A stretch of DNA of 64,000 nt from Deltaproteobacteria bacterium (GCA_016219185.1 JACRBZ010000066.1:62001-126000), one strand, 5' to 3'; positions 35,149-45,756 are shown, counted from the first letter of the stretch. The notes: generated from the sequence alone by a model not told the origin. Made by a program: numbers and translations.

Positions 35149-36282
35149 ATGTCTGATGCGTATCTTGTTGAGCCAGATGTGGGGTTTATCAAAGAAGTTG
35201 CCGCACTTGGCGGAGGCGATCTGAAGAAATGCTACCAGTGTGCCACCTGCTCCGTGGTTTGTCCCATTTCCCCGGATAATAAGCCTTTTCCAAGAAAGGA
35301 AATGATTGCGGCATCCTGGGGACTAAAAGACAAACTGATCGGAAATGCCGATATCTGGCTGTGCCACAATTGCGGTGATTGTTCGACGCGATGCCCGCGC
35401 GGCGCAAAACCCGGCGATGTGCTTTCGGCCATTCGTGCTTATGCGATCACCGAATATGCAATTCCCAAGGCTCTGGGAAAAGCGGTGAACGACCCCAAAA
35501 AACTTCCGATGCTCATGGGAATTCCCGTAGCGATATTTATCGTTCTTGGCCTCATTACCGGACTGCTGCACTTTTTTCCGGAAGGAGATGAAATCGTCCA
35601 TTCGCATTTTTTCTCTTCCTGGCTCGTGGACATGATCATGGTTCCGCTTTCGATCTGGGCGGTGGCCATTTTTGCGCTGGGTCTCAAACGGTTTCTGGCC
35701 GATATTCACGCCAATGCGCTTCTGGAAGGAAAGACCGATAAGAAATCGATTGATCCCCTGGAATTTGGAAAAGCATTTTTCCGCATCATTCCCACGATCC
35801 TGAAACATGACAAATTCAATGAATGTACGGAGAACCGGGAACGGTCCACTGCGCACATGATGGTGCTGTTCGGATTTATCGGACTCTTTGTCGTTACCAG
35901 CATTTTCTTCGTCGTTCTGTATATATTCCAGATTCACGGGCCGTATTCCCAGCTCAATCCGGTCAAGTGGCTGGCCAATTTCAGCGGTATTGCGCTGGTT
36001 ATCGGCTGCGTGCTGATGATAAAAAGCAGGCTTTCCCAGAAAGATTCCGTTTCCGCTTACAAGGACTGGTCTCTTTTAGGCCTTGCCCTGGGATTGGGCC
36101 TGACCGGCATGCTGACGGAAATGACACGGCTCGGCGGGCTGGCGGGGTTGTCTTATGCCATGTATTTCATCCACCTGGTTTTCGTATTCTGTTTGTTTGC
36201 CTATCTGCCTTTTTCCAAACTGGCGCATCTGGTTTATCGGACGGTGGCCATGACTTACGCGGAATACGCCAATCGGAAATAA
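35149..36282 (+). CDS. qmoC: Quinone-interacting membrane-bound oxidoreductase subunit QmoC
   Basis: The 377-residue product joins an HdrC-like ferredoxin part (CYQCATCSVVCPI and CHNCGDCSTRCPRG in the first 90 residues) to an HdrE-like cytochrome b part with about six membrane segments (for example MGIPVAIFIVLGLITGLLHF and AHMMVLFGFIGLFVVTSIFF). It anchors the Qmo complex and oxidises menaquinol. AGGAGG precedes ATG 35149. A terminator follows at 36396. Confidence 0.95.
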   Translation: MSDAYLVEPDVGFIKEVAALGGGDLKKCYQCATCSVVCPISPDNKPFPRKEMIAASWGLKDKLIGNADIWLCHNCGDCSTRCPRGAKPGDVLSAIRAYAITEYAIPKALGKAVNDPKKLPMLMGIPVAIFIVLGLITGLLHFFPEGDEIVHSHFFSSWLVDMIMVPLSIWAVAIFALGLKRFLADIHANALLEGKTDKKSIDPLEFGKAFFRIIPTILKHDKFNECTENRERSTAHMMVLFGFIGLFVVTSIFFVVLYIFQIHGPYSQLNPVKWLANFSGIALVIGCVLMIKSRLSQKDSVSAYKDWSLLGLALGLGLTGMLTEMTRLGGLAGLSYAMYFIHLVFVFCLFAYLPFSKLAHLVYRTVAMTYAEYANRK

Positions 36283-36300
36283 TGACCGTGGGATGTTTCC

Positions 36301-36345
36301 GGGGGGGGGCTGGTAACACGAAATCCCCCCTTACTCCCCTTGCCT
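36301..36345. repeat. G9 run with partly complementary C runs after qmoC
   Basis: A run of nine G is followed by ATCCCCCC and ACTCCCC, able to fold back. A similar G6/C6 fold-back occurs at 44785-44828. This may be a small dispersed repeat, but with two loose copies the case is weak. Confidence 0.3.
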
Positions 36346-36395
36346 GAGTGCGGGAATTTGTTTTTTTAAATCCACTGATATTGATGACATAAAAG

Positions 36396-36432
36396 AGCCC
36401 CTTTTCTTAAATGGAAAGGGGCTTTTTTATTT
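36396..36432 (+). terminator. Rho-independent terminator after qmoC
   Basis: AGCCCCTTTTC and GGAAAGGGGCT form a stem with a TTAAAT loop and are followed by TTTTTATTTTT, 114 bases after the qmoC stop. This closes the sulfate-reduction block. Confidence 0.88.
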
Positions 36433-36646
36433 TTGACTCCCGATGTTTTTGCTGAAAATGTTTTTGCAAAGACTATGATAAACATTTAGAATACAATAAA
36501 GTGAATTTAATAATCCATTTTAGAATTCCGGTATAATCGATCCAACTGCGCGTTCAATTTGCTGCTGGCGCTGCTGGTTTTTATGATTTGAAAACCGGAG
36601 CATGGCTTGTTATTTTTTTCTCTTTTACCCGACACCGATATCTCCA

Positions 36647-39619
36647 ATGACCTTAAAAAACAGCGAACTTCCAAACGAATTCTATTCCCAGTTTAAAATG
36701 TTCCATGAGATCATGTCCATCAAGGTCCGGGAGATCCTTCTGATTTCCAGCCCTTATGACGCCTATATCATGGAAGAGGACCGCAGTCTGGCGTCTCGTA
36801 TCGTCAATGAGTATATCGGCCTGAATCTGAGCCTGCCGCCACGGGTCACCCGGACATCTTCCGGCCGGAACGCGCTGACCCTTCTAGAGCAAAAAACGTT
36901 TGAAATGGTCATCACGATGCCGAATGTCGATGATATGGACGCCCAGACACTGGGCGTTAAAATCAAGGCAAAGCATCCCGATCTTCCGGTCATTCTGCTC
37001 AGCCACAGCCTCCGGTCCATCTTCCCTCAGGGTGAATATCGGAAATTGATGGGCATTGATAAAGTATTTATCTGGTCCGGGAATTCAGATCTCCTGCTCG
37101 CGCTGGTTAAAAACGCCGAAGATCGGCTGAATGTTGACCGGGATACCCAGCGGGCCATGGTCCGGGTGCTGATTCTGGTAGAAGACTCGCCTCAGTATTA
37201 TTCTTCTTTTCTGCCGCTGATTTACAAGGAAATCGTAAAACAGACCCAGGCGGTATTGGGGGTCGGACTGAACGAAGAACACCGGCTTCTGCGCATGCGA
37301 TCCAGGCCGAAAATCATGCTGGCCGAAACGTATGAAGAAGCCATGAATCTCTTCCGGAAATACCGCTCCTATTTGATCGGCATCATATCCGACACCCGAA
37401 TTCCCCGAAACGGCAAACTGGATGACCACGCAGGCGCGGATATTCTGGCCTTCATGAAACAGGAAATTCCGGACCTGCCGATTCTGATGCTTAGTTCGGA
37501 TCCGCATAACCGGATGAAGGCTGACCGCATTCCTGCGATATTTCTGGACAAAAATTCACCCAATCTGCTGATCGAACTACAGGATTTTTTTCTGAACCAC
37601 CTGGGTTTTGGTGATTTTGTTTTCAGGTTGCCGGACAGAACGGAAATTGACAGGGCATCGAGCCTGAGAACACTTGAACTCAAAATATCCCGGATTCCGG
37701 ACGAATCCCTGCTGTACCATGCCAGCCGGAATCATTTTTCCAACTGGCTGATGGCCCGTTCCGAATTCGCCCTGGCATCTACGTTCCGGAAAGTTCAGGC
37801 CAGTGAATTCCAGAATACGGCGGAACTGCGTCAATACATCATTTCCGGTCTGCACACGGTCAGAAAGCTTCAGCAAAAAGGGGTGGTGGCCCAGTTCAGA
37901 GCACAGACCTTTGATTCCGACATCATGGATTTCGTTAAAATCGGGGACGGATCCCTGGGCGGAAAAGCCAGAGGCCTTGCATTCATGTCTGTCCTGTTGC
38001 TTCAGCACCCCGCGCTCTTGATCGCTTATCCGCAGGTGTCCATACAAATTCCCAAAACCCTGGTCGTCACCACCCAGGGTTTTGAATCGTTTATCGCATT
38101 AAACCATCTGCAGTATTGCGCAAAAAACGATTTTTCAGACCAGGATATCTCGGAAATATTTTTAAAGGCGGAAATGCCGGAGTGGCTGGTATCCGATCTG
38201 GAGGCATTTCTGGTTCAGGTTCATTATCCCCTGTCCATCCGGTCTTCCAGTCTTCTGGAAGATGCGCAGTTTCAACCCTATGCAGGTCTGTACAAGACTT
38301 ACATGATTCCCAACAATCACCCGGATCCGACCATACGGCTCAGGCAATTGATCAATGCCATCAAGCTGGTCTATGCCTCGACTTATTATGAGGACCCCAG
38401 GTCGTTTGCCCGCAACTCGGTCAGTCAGCCCCAGGAAGAATCCATGGCCGTGATCATTCAACAACTGACCGGCGAGGTTTACGGGGACTATTTTTATCCT
38501 GCATTGTCCGGTGTGGTCCAGTCCCATAATTTTTATCCGGTTTCCCATATGAAATCCGAGGACGGCATTGCCCATATCGCCATTGGCATGGGAAAGACCG
38601 TTGTGGAAGGCGAAAAATCCGTCAGGTTTTCCCCCAGATATCCCCGGATTTTACCGCAGTTTACCACGGTCGAAGACATTTTGAGCAATTGCCAGCGATA
38701 TTTTTATGCGCTCAAGGTCCGGGACTATCCGGATGCGCTGAATTTCGACCGATATGCCAATCTCGAAAAACGGGAAGTAGACGAGGCGCAAGCCGAGTAT
38801 CCCATTCGAGTGCTTTCCAGCGTCTATATTCCGGACGAACACCGGATTCGGGACAGCGGCCATTTGCCGGGTTCCAAAATTGCCTCATTTGCATCCATAC
38901 TCAAGCACAATTTATTCCCCCTTCCCCAATTGCTTTCCGATCTGCTGGATCTTGGTAGAAAGGGCATGGGATGCCCGGTGGAAATCGAGTTTAGCGTCAA
39001 TCTGGGAACCGAAGACCAGCGGAAAAACGAATTCTATTTTCTTCAGATGCGGCCCATGGCTACCGAAATCGACCAGCAGGATGTGGTCATTACAGACGAT
39101 GACCTTCAAAAGCCCCTGTGTTTTTCCCGGCACGCACTGGGCAATGGAAAGTTTGGCTCTATTTCTGACATCGTTTATGTGAAGCCGCTGGAATTTCAAA
39201 TCAATGCCACCGAGCAGATGGCCGATGAGATCGGCAGGATCAATGCCATGCTGAGCCGGGAAAAGCGGCCTTTTCTGCTGATCGGCCCGGGAAGATGGGG
39301 AACGGCGGACAGGTGGCTGGGCATTCCGGTCCAATGGCGAAATATCTCGGGCGTGGGCGCCATCATTGAATTGAAGAACAGCCAGATCCATGCCGATCCT
39401 TCCCAGGGCTCCCATTTTTTTCAGAATATCACTTCCCTCGGCATCCCCTATATCACGGTGGCTGAAGATTCGGACGATACCCTGGATTGGAAACGGGTGG
39501 AAGCCTATTCATCCGTTCAGGAAACCCGGTATATCCGGCATGTCAGGCTCGACCATCCGGTGATCATAAAAATTCAGGGGAAGAAATCCATCGGCGTGAT
39601 TTACGAACTTAACCCTTAA
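36647..39619 (+). CDS. PEP/pyruvate-binding domain protein with two receiver-like domains
   Basis: The product of about 990 residues begins with a degenerate receiver-like domain (REILLISSPYDAYIMEEDRS). A second receiver domain follows (VLILVEDSP ... GIISDTRIPRNG ... ILMLSSDP, aspartate present). The rest resembles the ATP-grasp N-terminal domain of PEP synthase/PPDK, with GDGSLGGKARGLAFM, SIRSSSLLEDAQFQPYAGLY and IGMGKTVVEGE. The swivelling phosphohistidine and PEP-binding domains are missing, so it is not a complete PEP synthase. A -10-like TATAAT lies at 36532. I prefer the ATG at 36647 over 36602, though neither has a good ribosome-binding site. Confidence 0.8.
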   Translation: MTLKNSELPNEFYSQFKMFHEIMSIKVREILLISSPYDAYIMEEDRSLASRIVNEYIGLNLSLPPRVTRTSSGRNALTLLEQKTFEMVITMPNVDDMDAQTLGVKIKAKHPDLPVILLSHSLRSIFPQGEYRKLMGIDKVFIWSGNSDLLLALVKNAEDRLNVDRDTQRAMVRVLILVEDSPQYYSSFLPLIYKEIVKQTQAVLGVGLNEEHRLLRMRSRPKIMLAETYEEAMNLFRKYRSYLIGIISDTRIPRNGKLDDHAGADILAFMKQEIPDLPILMLSSDPHNRMKADRIPAIFLDKNSPNLLIELQDFFLNHLGFGDFVFRLPDRTEIDRASSLRTLELKISRIPDESLLYHASRNHFSNWLMARSEFALASTFRKVQASEFQNTAELRQYIISGLHTVRKLQQKGVVAQFRAQTFDSDIMDFVKIGDGSLGGKARGLAFMSVLLLQHPALLIAYPQVSIQIPKTLVVTTQGFESFIALNHLQYCAKNDFSDQDISEIFLKAEMPEWLVSDLEAFLVQVHYPLSIRSSSLLEDAQFQPYAGLYKTYMIPNNHPDPTIRLRQLINAIKLVYASTYYEDPRSFARNSVSQPQEESMAVIIQQLTGEVYGDYFYPALSGVVQSHNFYPVSHMKSEDGIAHIAIGMGKTVVEGEKSVRFSPRYPRILPQFTTVEDILSNCQRYFYALKVRDYPDALNFDRYANLEKREVDEAQAEYPIRVLSSVYIPDEHRIRDSGHLPGSKIASFASILKHNLFPLPQLLSDLLDLGRKGMGCPVEIEFSVNLGTEDQRKNEFYFLQMRPMATEIDQQDVVITDDDLQKPLCFSRHALGNGKFGSISDIVYVKPLEFQINATEQMADEIGRINAMLSREKRPFLLIGPGRWGTADRWLGIPVQWRNISGVGAIIELKNSQIHADPSQGSHFFQNITSLGIPYITVAEDSDDTLDWKRVEAYSSVQETRYIRHVRLDHPVIIKIQGKKSIGVIYELNP

Positions 39620-40987
<1,368 letters not shown>

Positions 40988-40993
40988 GGGTTA

Positions 40994-41019
40994 GGGATCA
41001 AGGGTCAACCTTTGATCCC
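40994..41019. terminator. Possible bidirectional terminator between gdhA and the NtrC-type gene
   Basis: GGGATCAA-GGGTCAACCT-TTGATCCC forms an eight-base stem just after the gdhA stop and overlapping the end of the convergent gene. There is no long T run on either side, so the strength is uncertain. Confidence 0.45.
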
Positions 41020-42381
41020 GTATTTCTTGATTTTCTGGTTCAGGCCGCTTTTCCCGATTCCCAGAAGGTCGGCGGCATGGGACTGCACATTGCGGGAGAT
41101 GGCCAGAGCCCTTTCAATCATGGCTTTTTCCACCATATCTAGGGTTTCATACAATTTGGCGTTATCCGAAATACCATCCAGGTGAAGGGAATGGCCGATG
41201 CTTTTTTTGAATTCCTTGGGCAGGTCGGAAACCCGGATGATATTTCCGGGACAGAGAACCATGGCTCTTTCGATGGCATTTTCAAGTTCCCGGACATTTC
41301 CCGGCCAGTTGTACCCGTAAAGCAGGCGATCCACTTCCTGATCCACGCCGGTCACCTGCTGGCCCGGCCTGCGCTCTGACGCGTATTTTTCAATCATATG
41401 ATCCACCAGCAGACGGATATCCTCAACACGCTCTCTTAGCGGCGGCAGCGCAAGATAAAGGACATTCAGCCGGTAATACAGATCTTCCCGAAAACGCCCC
41501 TGTTCGGTCTCATGTTTCAGGTTTTTATTGGTTGCTGCAATAATCCGGATATTGACTGGAACCGGTTTTACGCCGCCGACGCGTTCGAATGCCCTTTCCT
41601 GTAATACGCGAAGGAGTTTTACCTGAAGATTCTGTGAAAGCTCTCCGATTTCATCCAGGAAAAGCGTGCCTCCGTCAGCCAGTTCAAAGCGCCCTTTTTT
41701 CATGGCAATGGCGCCGGTGAAGGCGCCTTTTTCATGCCCGAAAAGCTCACTTTCAAGAAGATTTTCAGAAAGGGCCGAACAATTGACGGCGATAAAGGGT
41801 CTGTCTTTGCGGGGGCTGTTAAAATGAATGGACTTGGCTACCAGTTCTTTTCCGGTCCCGCTTTCGCCTTCAATCAACACCGTTGCGGAAGAAGGCGCCA
41901 TTTTTTTAATCAGCTCGAATACCTCCTGCATGCGCTTGCTTTTTCCAACGATATTGCCGAAATTATACCGGGTTTCAACCACATCTCTGAGTCTGAGGTT
42001 TTCCTTGACAACCTGGTACATATCAATGGCTTTTTTGACAAAAATAATCAGGCCCTCATTGTCAAATGGCTTGAGGATATAATTATAAGCTCCTTTTTGC
42101 ATGGCTTCTACGGCCTTTTCAACCGTTCCGTATGCCGTCATCATCATGACGGGCAAATGCGGATTGATGGCCTTTATCTTTTCCAGAAGCTCAATGCCGT
42201 CCATCACCGGCATTTTCATGTCGGTCAGGACCAGGTCCACGTCCGCATTCGCGTGATTCAAAATCTCCAGCGCTTCCATGCCGCTGTTGGCGGTCAAGGT
42301 TTCATAGCCGACATCCTGGAGCACGGCACTTAAAATGAGCGGATAATTTTTTTCATCGTCAACGATCAGAATCGTTTCCAT
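41005..42381 (-). CDS. Sigma-54-dependent response regulator (NtrC family)
   Basis: A 458-residue protein: receiver domain with VLTDMKMPVMDG, AAA+ domain with GESGTGKELVA, the sigma-54-contacting EKGAFTGA loop and GGTLFLDEIGEL, and a Fis-type helix-turn-helix (SHAADLLGIGKSGLNQKIKK). It activates transcription from sigma-54 promoters when phosphorylated. It is the last gene of the oxidative-stress run, eight bases after the flavoprotein gene. A sigma-54-like site lies at the head of the run (47473). That it controls the cluster is inferred. No partner kinase is visible. Confidence 0.93.
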   Translation of the reverse strand: METILIVDDEKNYPLILSAVLQDVGYETLTANSGMEALEILNHANADVDLVLTDMKMPVMDGIELLEKIKAINPHLPVMMMTAYGTVEKAVEAMQKGAYNYILKPFDNEGLIIFVKKAIDMYQVVKENLRLRDVVETRYNFGNIVGKSKRMQEVFELIKKMAPSSATVLIEGESGTGKELVAKSIHFNSPRKDRPFIAVNCSALSENLLESELFGHEKGAFTGAIAMKKGRFELADGGTLFLDEIGELSQNLQVKLLRVLQERAFERVGGVKPVPVNIRIIAATNKNLKHETEQGRFREDLYYRLNVLYLALPPLRERVEDIRLLVDHMIEKYASERRPGQQVTGVDQEVDRLLYGYNWPGNVRELENAIERAMVLCPGNIIRVSDLPKEFKKSIGHSLHLDGISDNAKLYETLDMVEKAMIERALAISRNVQSHAADLLGIGKSGLNQKIKKYGIKG

Positions 42382-42389
42382 GCCATTCC

Positions 42390-43568
42390 TTACATGGCCA
42401 GGCCGATTTTTTTACCCAGCTCAAAACAGGCTGCAATGGCCTTTTCATCCGGTACGTACTGAACCTTCATTCCCGGATCGATCATTTCAAACTTCATGCC
42501 CTCAAGTTCCTGGGTGAGGAGCTTGACCGCTTCACCGCTCCAGCCGTAAGAGCCGAAGGCAGCCCCGACTTTGTTTTTGGGTTTAAGGCCCTTCATATAG
42601 GTCAGAAAGTCTCCCAAAGTCGGGAAAAGGCCGTTGTTCAGGGTTGGAGACCCGATCACAACGGCTCTGGCATCCAGCACCTCCGTCATGATATCGCTGC
42701 GATCCCATTTTCGAAGATGCATGGGATGAACGGCGACACCCTGTTCGCTGAGGCCCCCGGCAATGGCATGTGCCATTTTTTCGGTACTGTGCCACATGGT
42801 GTCATAGACGATCACCGCCTTTCGAGCGGTTTCCTGGCGGCCCCACCGGACATAGGCGTCGATGATCTTGCCCGGATCTTTCCGCCAGAGAATGCCATGG
42901 TCCGGACAGATCATGCGGATGTCCAGCCCCATGGCCGTCACCTGTTCCACCAGCTTAAGAATCAGCGGCGCATAAGGAAGAAGGATGTTCGCAAAATATT
43001 TTTTGGCATGGGGCATGATGTCATCACGCATGCAATCGTCAAATTTTTCGAACCCCGCATAATGCTGGCCGAATGCATCGCTGGAAAACAAAATCTTTTC
43101 TTCATTCAGATACGTAAACATGCTGTCCGGCCAGTGAAGCATCCGGGTTTCCATAAAAGTCAGCGTATGATGGCCAAGACTCAAGGTCTCGCCGTTTTCA
43201 ACAGCATGATAATTAAAATGCTGCGGATAATGCAGGGACAGGTTTTTCTGGCCCATTTTTGAACAGAACAGGGGTTTGTTCTCGCCAACCCGGTGCATGA
43301 TCCGTGCAAGCCCCCCCGAATGATCCATCTCGGTATGATTGCTGATCACCACATCGATCTTTCCGGGATCAACAATCCGAGTGATATTCTCAATTAATTC
43401 ATCCGAGAACTCTTCTTTAACCGTGTCAACCAATGCGATTTTGTCGTCCACAATCAAAAACGCGTTATAGCTGCTCCCCAGATGGGTGGAATACCCGTGA
43501 AAATCCCGGATATTCCAGTCATTCACACCGACATCATAAATTCCTTTTGCGATTTCAACCGGTTTCAT
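42390..43568 (-). CDS. A-type diiron flavoprotein (rubredoxin:oxygen oxidoreductase/FprA family)
   Basis: The 392-residue product has an N-terminal metallo-beta-lactamase-like diiron domain with the ligands SNHTEMDHSG, a later LHW, SSDAFGQHY and PDHG. A flavodoxin domain follows (VIVYDTMWHSTEKMA, GSPTLNNGLFPTL). These enzymes reduce O2 to water or NO to N2O using electrons from rubredoxin. The rubredoxin gene lies nine bases upstream on the same strand, so the redox pair is co-encoded, as in the rub-roo operons of Desulfovibrio. Confidence 0.93.
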   Translation of the reverse strand: MKPVEIAKGIYDVGVNDWNIRDFHGYSTHLGSSYNAFLIVDDKIALVDTVKEEFSDELIENITRIVDPGKIDVVISNHTEMDHSGGLARIMHRVGENKPLFCSKMGQKNLSLHYPQHFNYHAVENGETLSLGHHTLTFMETRMLHWPDSMFTYLNEEKILFSSDAFGQHYAGFEKFDDCMRDDIMPHAKKYFANILLPYAPLILKLVEQVTAMGLDIRMICPDHGILWRKDPGKIIDAYVRWGRQETARKAVIVYDTMWHSTEKMAHAIAGGLSEQGVAVHPMHLRKWDRSDIMTEVLDARAVVIGSPTLNNGLFPTLGDFLTYMKGLKPKNKVGAAFGSYGWSGEAVKLLTQELEGMKFEMIDPGMKVQYVPDEKAIAACFELGKKIGLAM

Positions 43569-43576
43569 AAATTTGC

Positions 43577-43735
43577 CTACTCTTTTTCAAAATCGGATTT
43601 GGCCGCGCCGCATATCGGGCATTCCCAACTATCCGGAATATCCTCAAATCTGGTTCCGGGTTTTACGCCACTGTCGGGGTCACCCAGAGCCGGGTCATAA
43701 ACATAACCGCACACCGTACATACATATCTGTCCAT
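43577..43735 (-). CDS. Rubredoxin
   Basis: Starting at 43735 after AGGAGGA, the 52-residue product is [20 protein letters not shown] and continues to [16 protein letters not shown]. It has the four-cysteine iron site CxxCG and CPxCG. It is the likely electron donor to the diiron flavoprotein directly downstream. The ORF track start adds eight upstream codons without support. Confidence 0.95.
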   Translation of the reverse strand: MDRYVCTVCGYVYDPALGDPDSGVKPGTRFEDIPDSWECPICGAAKSDFEKE

Positions 43736-43780
43736 TCGTATCCTCCTGGTATTTTGCAAGAAAGTTCGAGTGTTGTACTC

Positions 43781-44746
43781 CTAAGCCATACCCTTTATAA
43801 ACTCAGCCACCCTTGCTTCAATGGCGTCTCGTACGCGACGCGCGGCATTCAAATCTTCAGGCGCGGTAAAATTCCACAATTCCCGAGGAATGCCATCCAG
43901 CACCACGGCCGTGTCGTCTCTTCCCATCGAAATGATCAGCCCGGGTTTTTCCGTTGTCAGCACCGCGTTTATCGATGCAGTCTGGCGGAATCCCATGTCA
44001 ATCCCCTTTTCCTGCATGGCTTCGACCATGAGGGGATTGAGCTTTTCAGCAGGCTGACTGCCTGCGGTGAGCACATCCAGTTTGTCCCCTGCAAGAATCT
44101 GCGCAAATGCCCCGGCCATCTGGCTGAGGCAGGCATTTTCCCGGCAGGTGAACAGTATTTTTTTTCTTCCCTGAAATGGTTCCAAAAGCGTTGCAACTGC
44201 TGCCTGAACATCATCCCGAAGCGTTGCGTGTCGCTCCATATCCCCGGGTTTTTCAATTTCCCGGTAGGTCAGGCTGCCGACGTACTCGGCACCGACTGCA
44301 TCATAAAAATATTTCATGGTCAGGTGCAGCCCATCAAACAGATTTTTCCCGCGGGTTGCACCCACGGCCAGGGTATATCCCCTTCGCCATTTTCGGTTGG
44401 GGTCCGTAAGGTGAAGTTTGTATTTTCGAGCCCAGAGGGTCTGACTTCGATCAATCAATGCCTTAAGCTGTGCCGTTGTATTGTAAAAAAAAATCGGGGT
44501 AGCGGTAACAATGACATCGGCTTTTCTGAGCAGCGGGTAAATCTCATGCTTCATATCATCATCAATCGGGCAAATCCCTTTTTTTTCACAGAGAACATAT
44601 TCCATGCAGGGATCTATCTTTTTCTGACAGACCTCGATCATCTGCGTGTTGGCGCCCAGTCTTCGGGATTCTTCCAGGAACGCCGAAAGAAGAAACCGGG
44701 TGTTCCCTTTTTTTCTGGGGCTTCCCTGAAGTCCTAGTACAAACAT
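43781..44746 (-). CDS. NADPH-dependent FMN reductase-like domain fused to an LMW-phosphatase/ArsC-like domain
   Basis: Residues 1-185 form a flavodoxin-like FMN reductase (VLGLQGSPRKKGNTRFLL, PIFFYNTTAQLKALIDR) with extra cysteines (CEKKGICPIDDD), recalling iron-sulfur flavoproteins. Residues from about 195 form a low-molecular-weight phosphatase/arsenate-reductase fold with FTCRENACLSQMAGAFAQ. In active members the loop is Cx5R. Here the arginine position is leucine, so phosphatase or arsenate reductase activity is doubtful. It lies in the oxidative-stress run just before rubredoxin. Confidence 0.8.
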   Translation of the reverse strand: MFVLGLQGSPRKKGNTRFLLSAFLEESRRLGANTQMIEVCQKKIDPCMEYVLCEKKGICPIDDDMKHEIYPLLRKADVIVTATPIFFYNTTAQLKALIDRSQTLWARKYKLHLTDPNRKWRRGYTLAVGATRGKNLFDGLHLTMKYFYDAVGAEYVGSLTYREIEKPGDMERHATLRDDVQAAVATLLEPFQGRKKILFTCRENACLSQMAGAFAQILAGDKLDVLTAGSQPAEKLNPLMVEAMQEKGIDMGFRQTASINAVLTTEKPGLIISMGRDDTAVVLDGIPRELWNFTAPEDLNAARRVRDAIEARVAEFIKGMA

Positions 44747-44784
44747 CTGATTCTTTCCTTAGTGATCGCCCGCTTTTTAAAAAA

Positions 44785-44828
44785 AGGTCGGGGGGATTTT
44801 GAAACCGAGTCCAGGAATCCCCCCCTTA
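44785..44828. repeat. G-rich/C-rich inverted repeat
   Basis: GGGGGGATT and AATCCCCCC are separated by 17 bases, between the cytochrome gene and the FMN-reductase fusion. It may act as a weak intercistronic hairpin. Compare the similar unit at 36301. Confidence 0.45.
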
Positions 44829-44876
44829 AGCAATCATATTTTGCAATGTGTCATGGCCGAAGAGCGGGCTGCCGGT

Positions 44877-45218
44877 CTATTTTACATGGCATTGCGCGCA
44901 GGTCACGGGACCTGATTTTTCTCCGGCCTCTTTCTTTGCTTTGTGGCACTTCACGCACTGCTTGTTCATGACCTGTTTCTGGGCAAGGGTTCCTTTTTGC
45001 TTTAAGTCCTGAATGGAGCCCGCCTGCTGGGGAAAAAGATCATGGCAGAGCATGCAGTCCTTAAGCGCTTCCTGGTGCTGATGGTGGGGAAATTTCACGT
45101 CCCCCTGATTTCCGGATGGAATCACCATCTCTGTTGCCCCATTGTTGGTTTCGGCAATGGACAGCCCTGCAACCCATAGCGTGGCGGCACATATCAATAG
45201 AACCATGCATTTCCGCAT
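44877..45218 (-). CDS. Periplasmic cytochrome c3/c7-like protein with three heme motifs
   Basis: A 113-residue protein with a signal peptide (MVLLICAATLWVAGLSIA) and three CxxCH heme sites: CMLCH, CVKCH and CAQCH near the C-terminus. Extra histidines (FPHHQHQE) can serve as sixth ligands. This is the pattern of class III or c7-type cytochromes of sulfate and metal reducers. It probably carries electrons in the periplasm and sits within the oxidative-stress run. Confidence 0.88.
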   Translation of the reverse strand: MRKCMVLLICAATLWVAGLSIAETNNGATEMVIPSGNQGDVKFPHHQHQEALKDCMLCHDLFPQQAGSIQDLKQKGTLAQKQVMNKQCVKCHKAKKEAGEKSGPVTCAQCHVK

Positions 45219-45280
45219 ATATTATCCCCTTGATGATTCACCGAATGGGAGCGCCGGGTAAATTTCCTTGGTCCGATGGA

Positions 45281-45484
45281 TCATGATGGTATCGTTGAGG
45301 TCGCCGAACCGGAAAGCGTGCACTGGGTAAAATCGATTTCTTTCCCGCAGGATTTGCATGTATGTTTTTTATCAAATTCATCCGAAAAAATCTCAAGCTC
45401 TTTTGAACAAGAAGGACAGTTGCAGGAAAACGATTTCAAATTCTTGAATTCTTGAAAACCCGGACAATGTAATGGTGTTGTCAT
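45281..45484 (-). CDS. Small zinc-ribbon or iron-binding protein
   Basis: A 67-residue ORF with CNCPSC and CKSCGKEI knuckles plus outlying cysteines (LHCPGF, FTQC). GGAGGA precedes the ATG at good spacing. It lies 12 bases after the short flavodoxin gene on the same strand. It probably binds one metal. I do not know a named family. Confidence 0.65.
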   Translation of the reverse strand: MTTPLHCPGFQEFKNLKSFSCNCPSCSKELEIFSDEFDKKHTCKSCGKEIDFTQCTLSGSATSTIPS

Positions 45485-45495
45485 AATTTCCTCCT

Positions 45496-45756
45496 TTAGG
45501 TGGTCAATAATTTAGCAATCTCTCTGCCATAGTCCTGAGCCATCTGAATGCCGCCGCCCAGAGAACTGGCTTTGAGGCGCAGCGGCGCTCCAAACGCCAG
45601 GGCGTCATATCCATTCAGTTCATTGGCATTCTTTATATCACCGGCTTTCATTATGTCAACATCAACTCCGGAAAAGCGCAAGCCTTCAGCGATTAATCTG
45701 CCGATATTTTCGGTTTCTCCGGTTCGTGTTGCATATACGATAAGCGTTTTTGGCAT
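45496..45756 (-). CDS. Shortened flavodoxin (internal deletion)
   Basis: The 86-residue product starts like a normal flavodoxin, MPKTLIVYATRTGETENIG with the FMN phosphate loop, and continues to GYDALAFGAP. It then jumps directly to the usual flavodoxin C-terminus LRLKASSLGGGIQMAQDYGR. About 60 central residues that shape the isoalloxazine site are missing, with the frame kept. It probably does not bind FMN normally. The ORF track start is extended upstream, but 45756 fits best. Confidence 0.75.
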   Translation of the reverse strand: MPKTLIVYATRTGETENIGRLIAEGLRFSGVDVDIMKAGDIKNANELNGYDALAFGAPLRLKASSLGGGIQMAQDYGREIAKLLTT

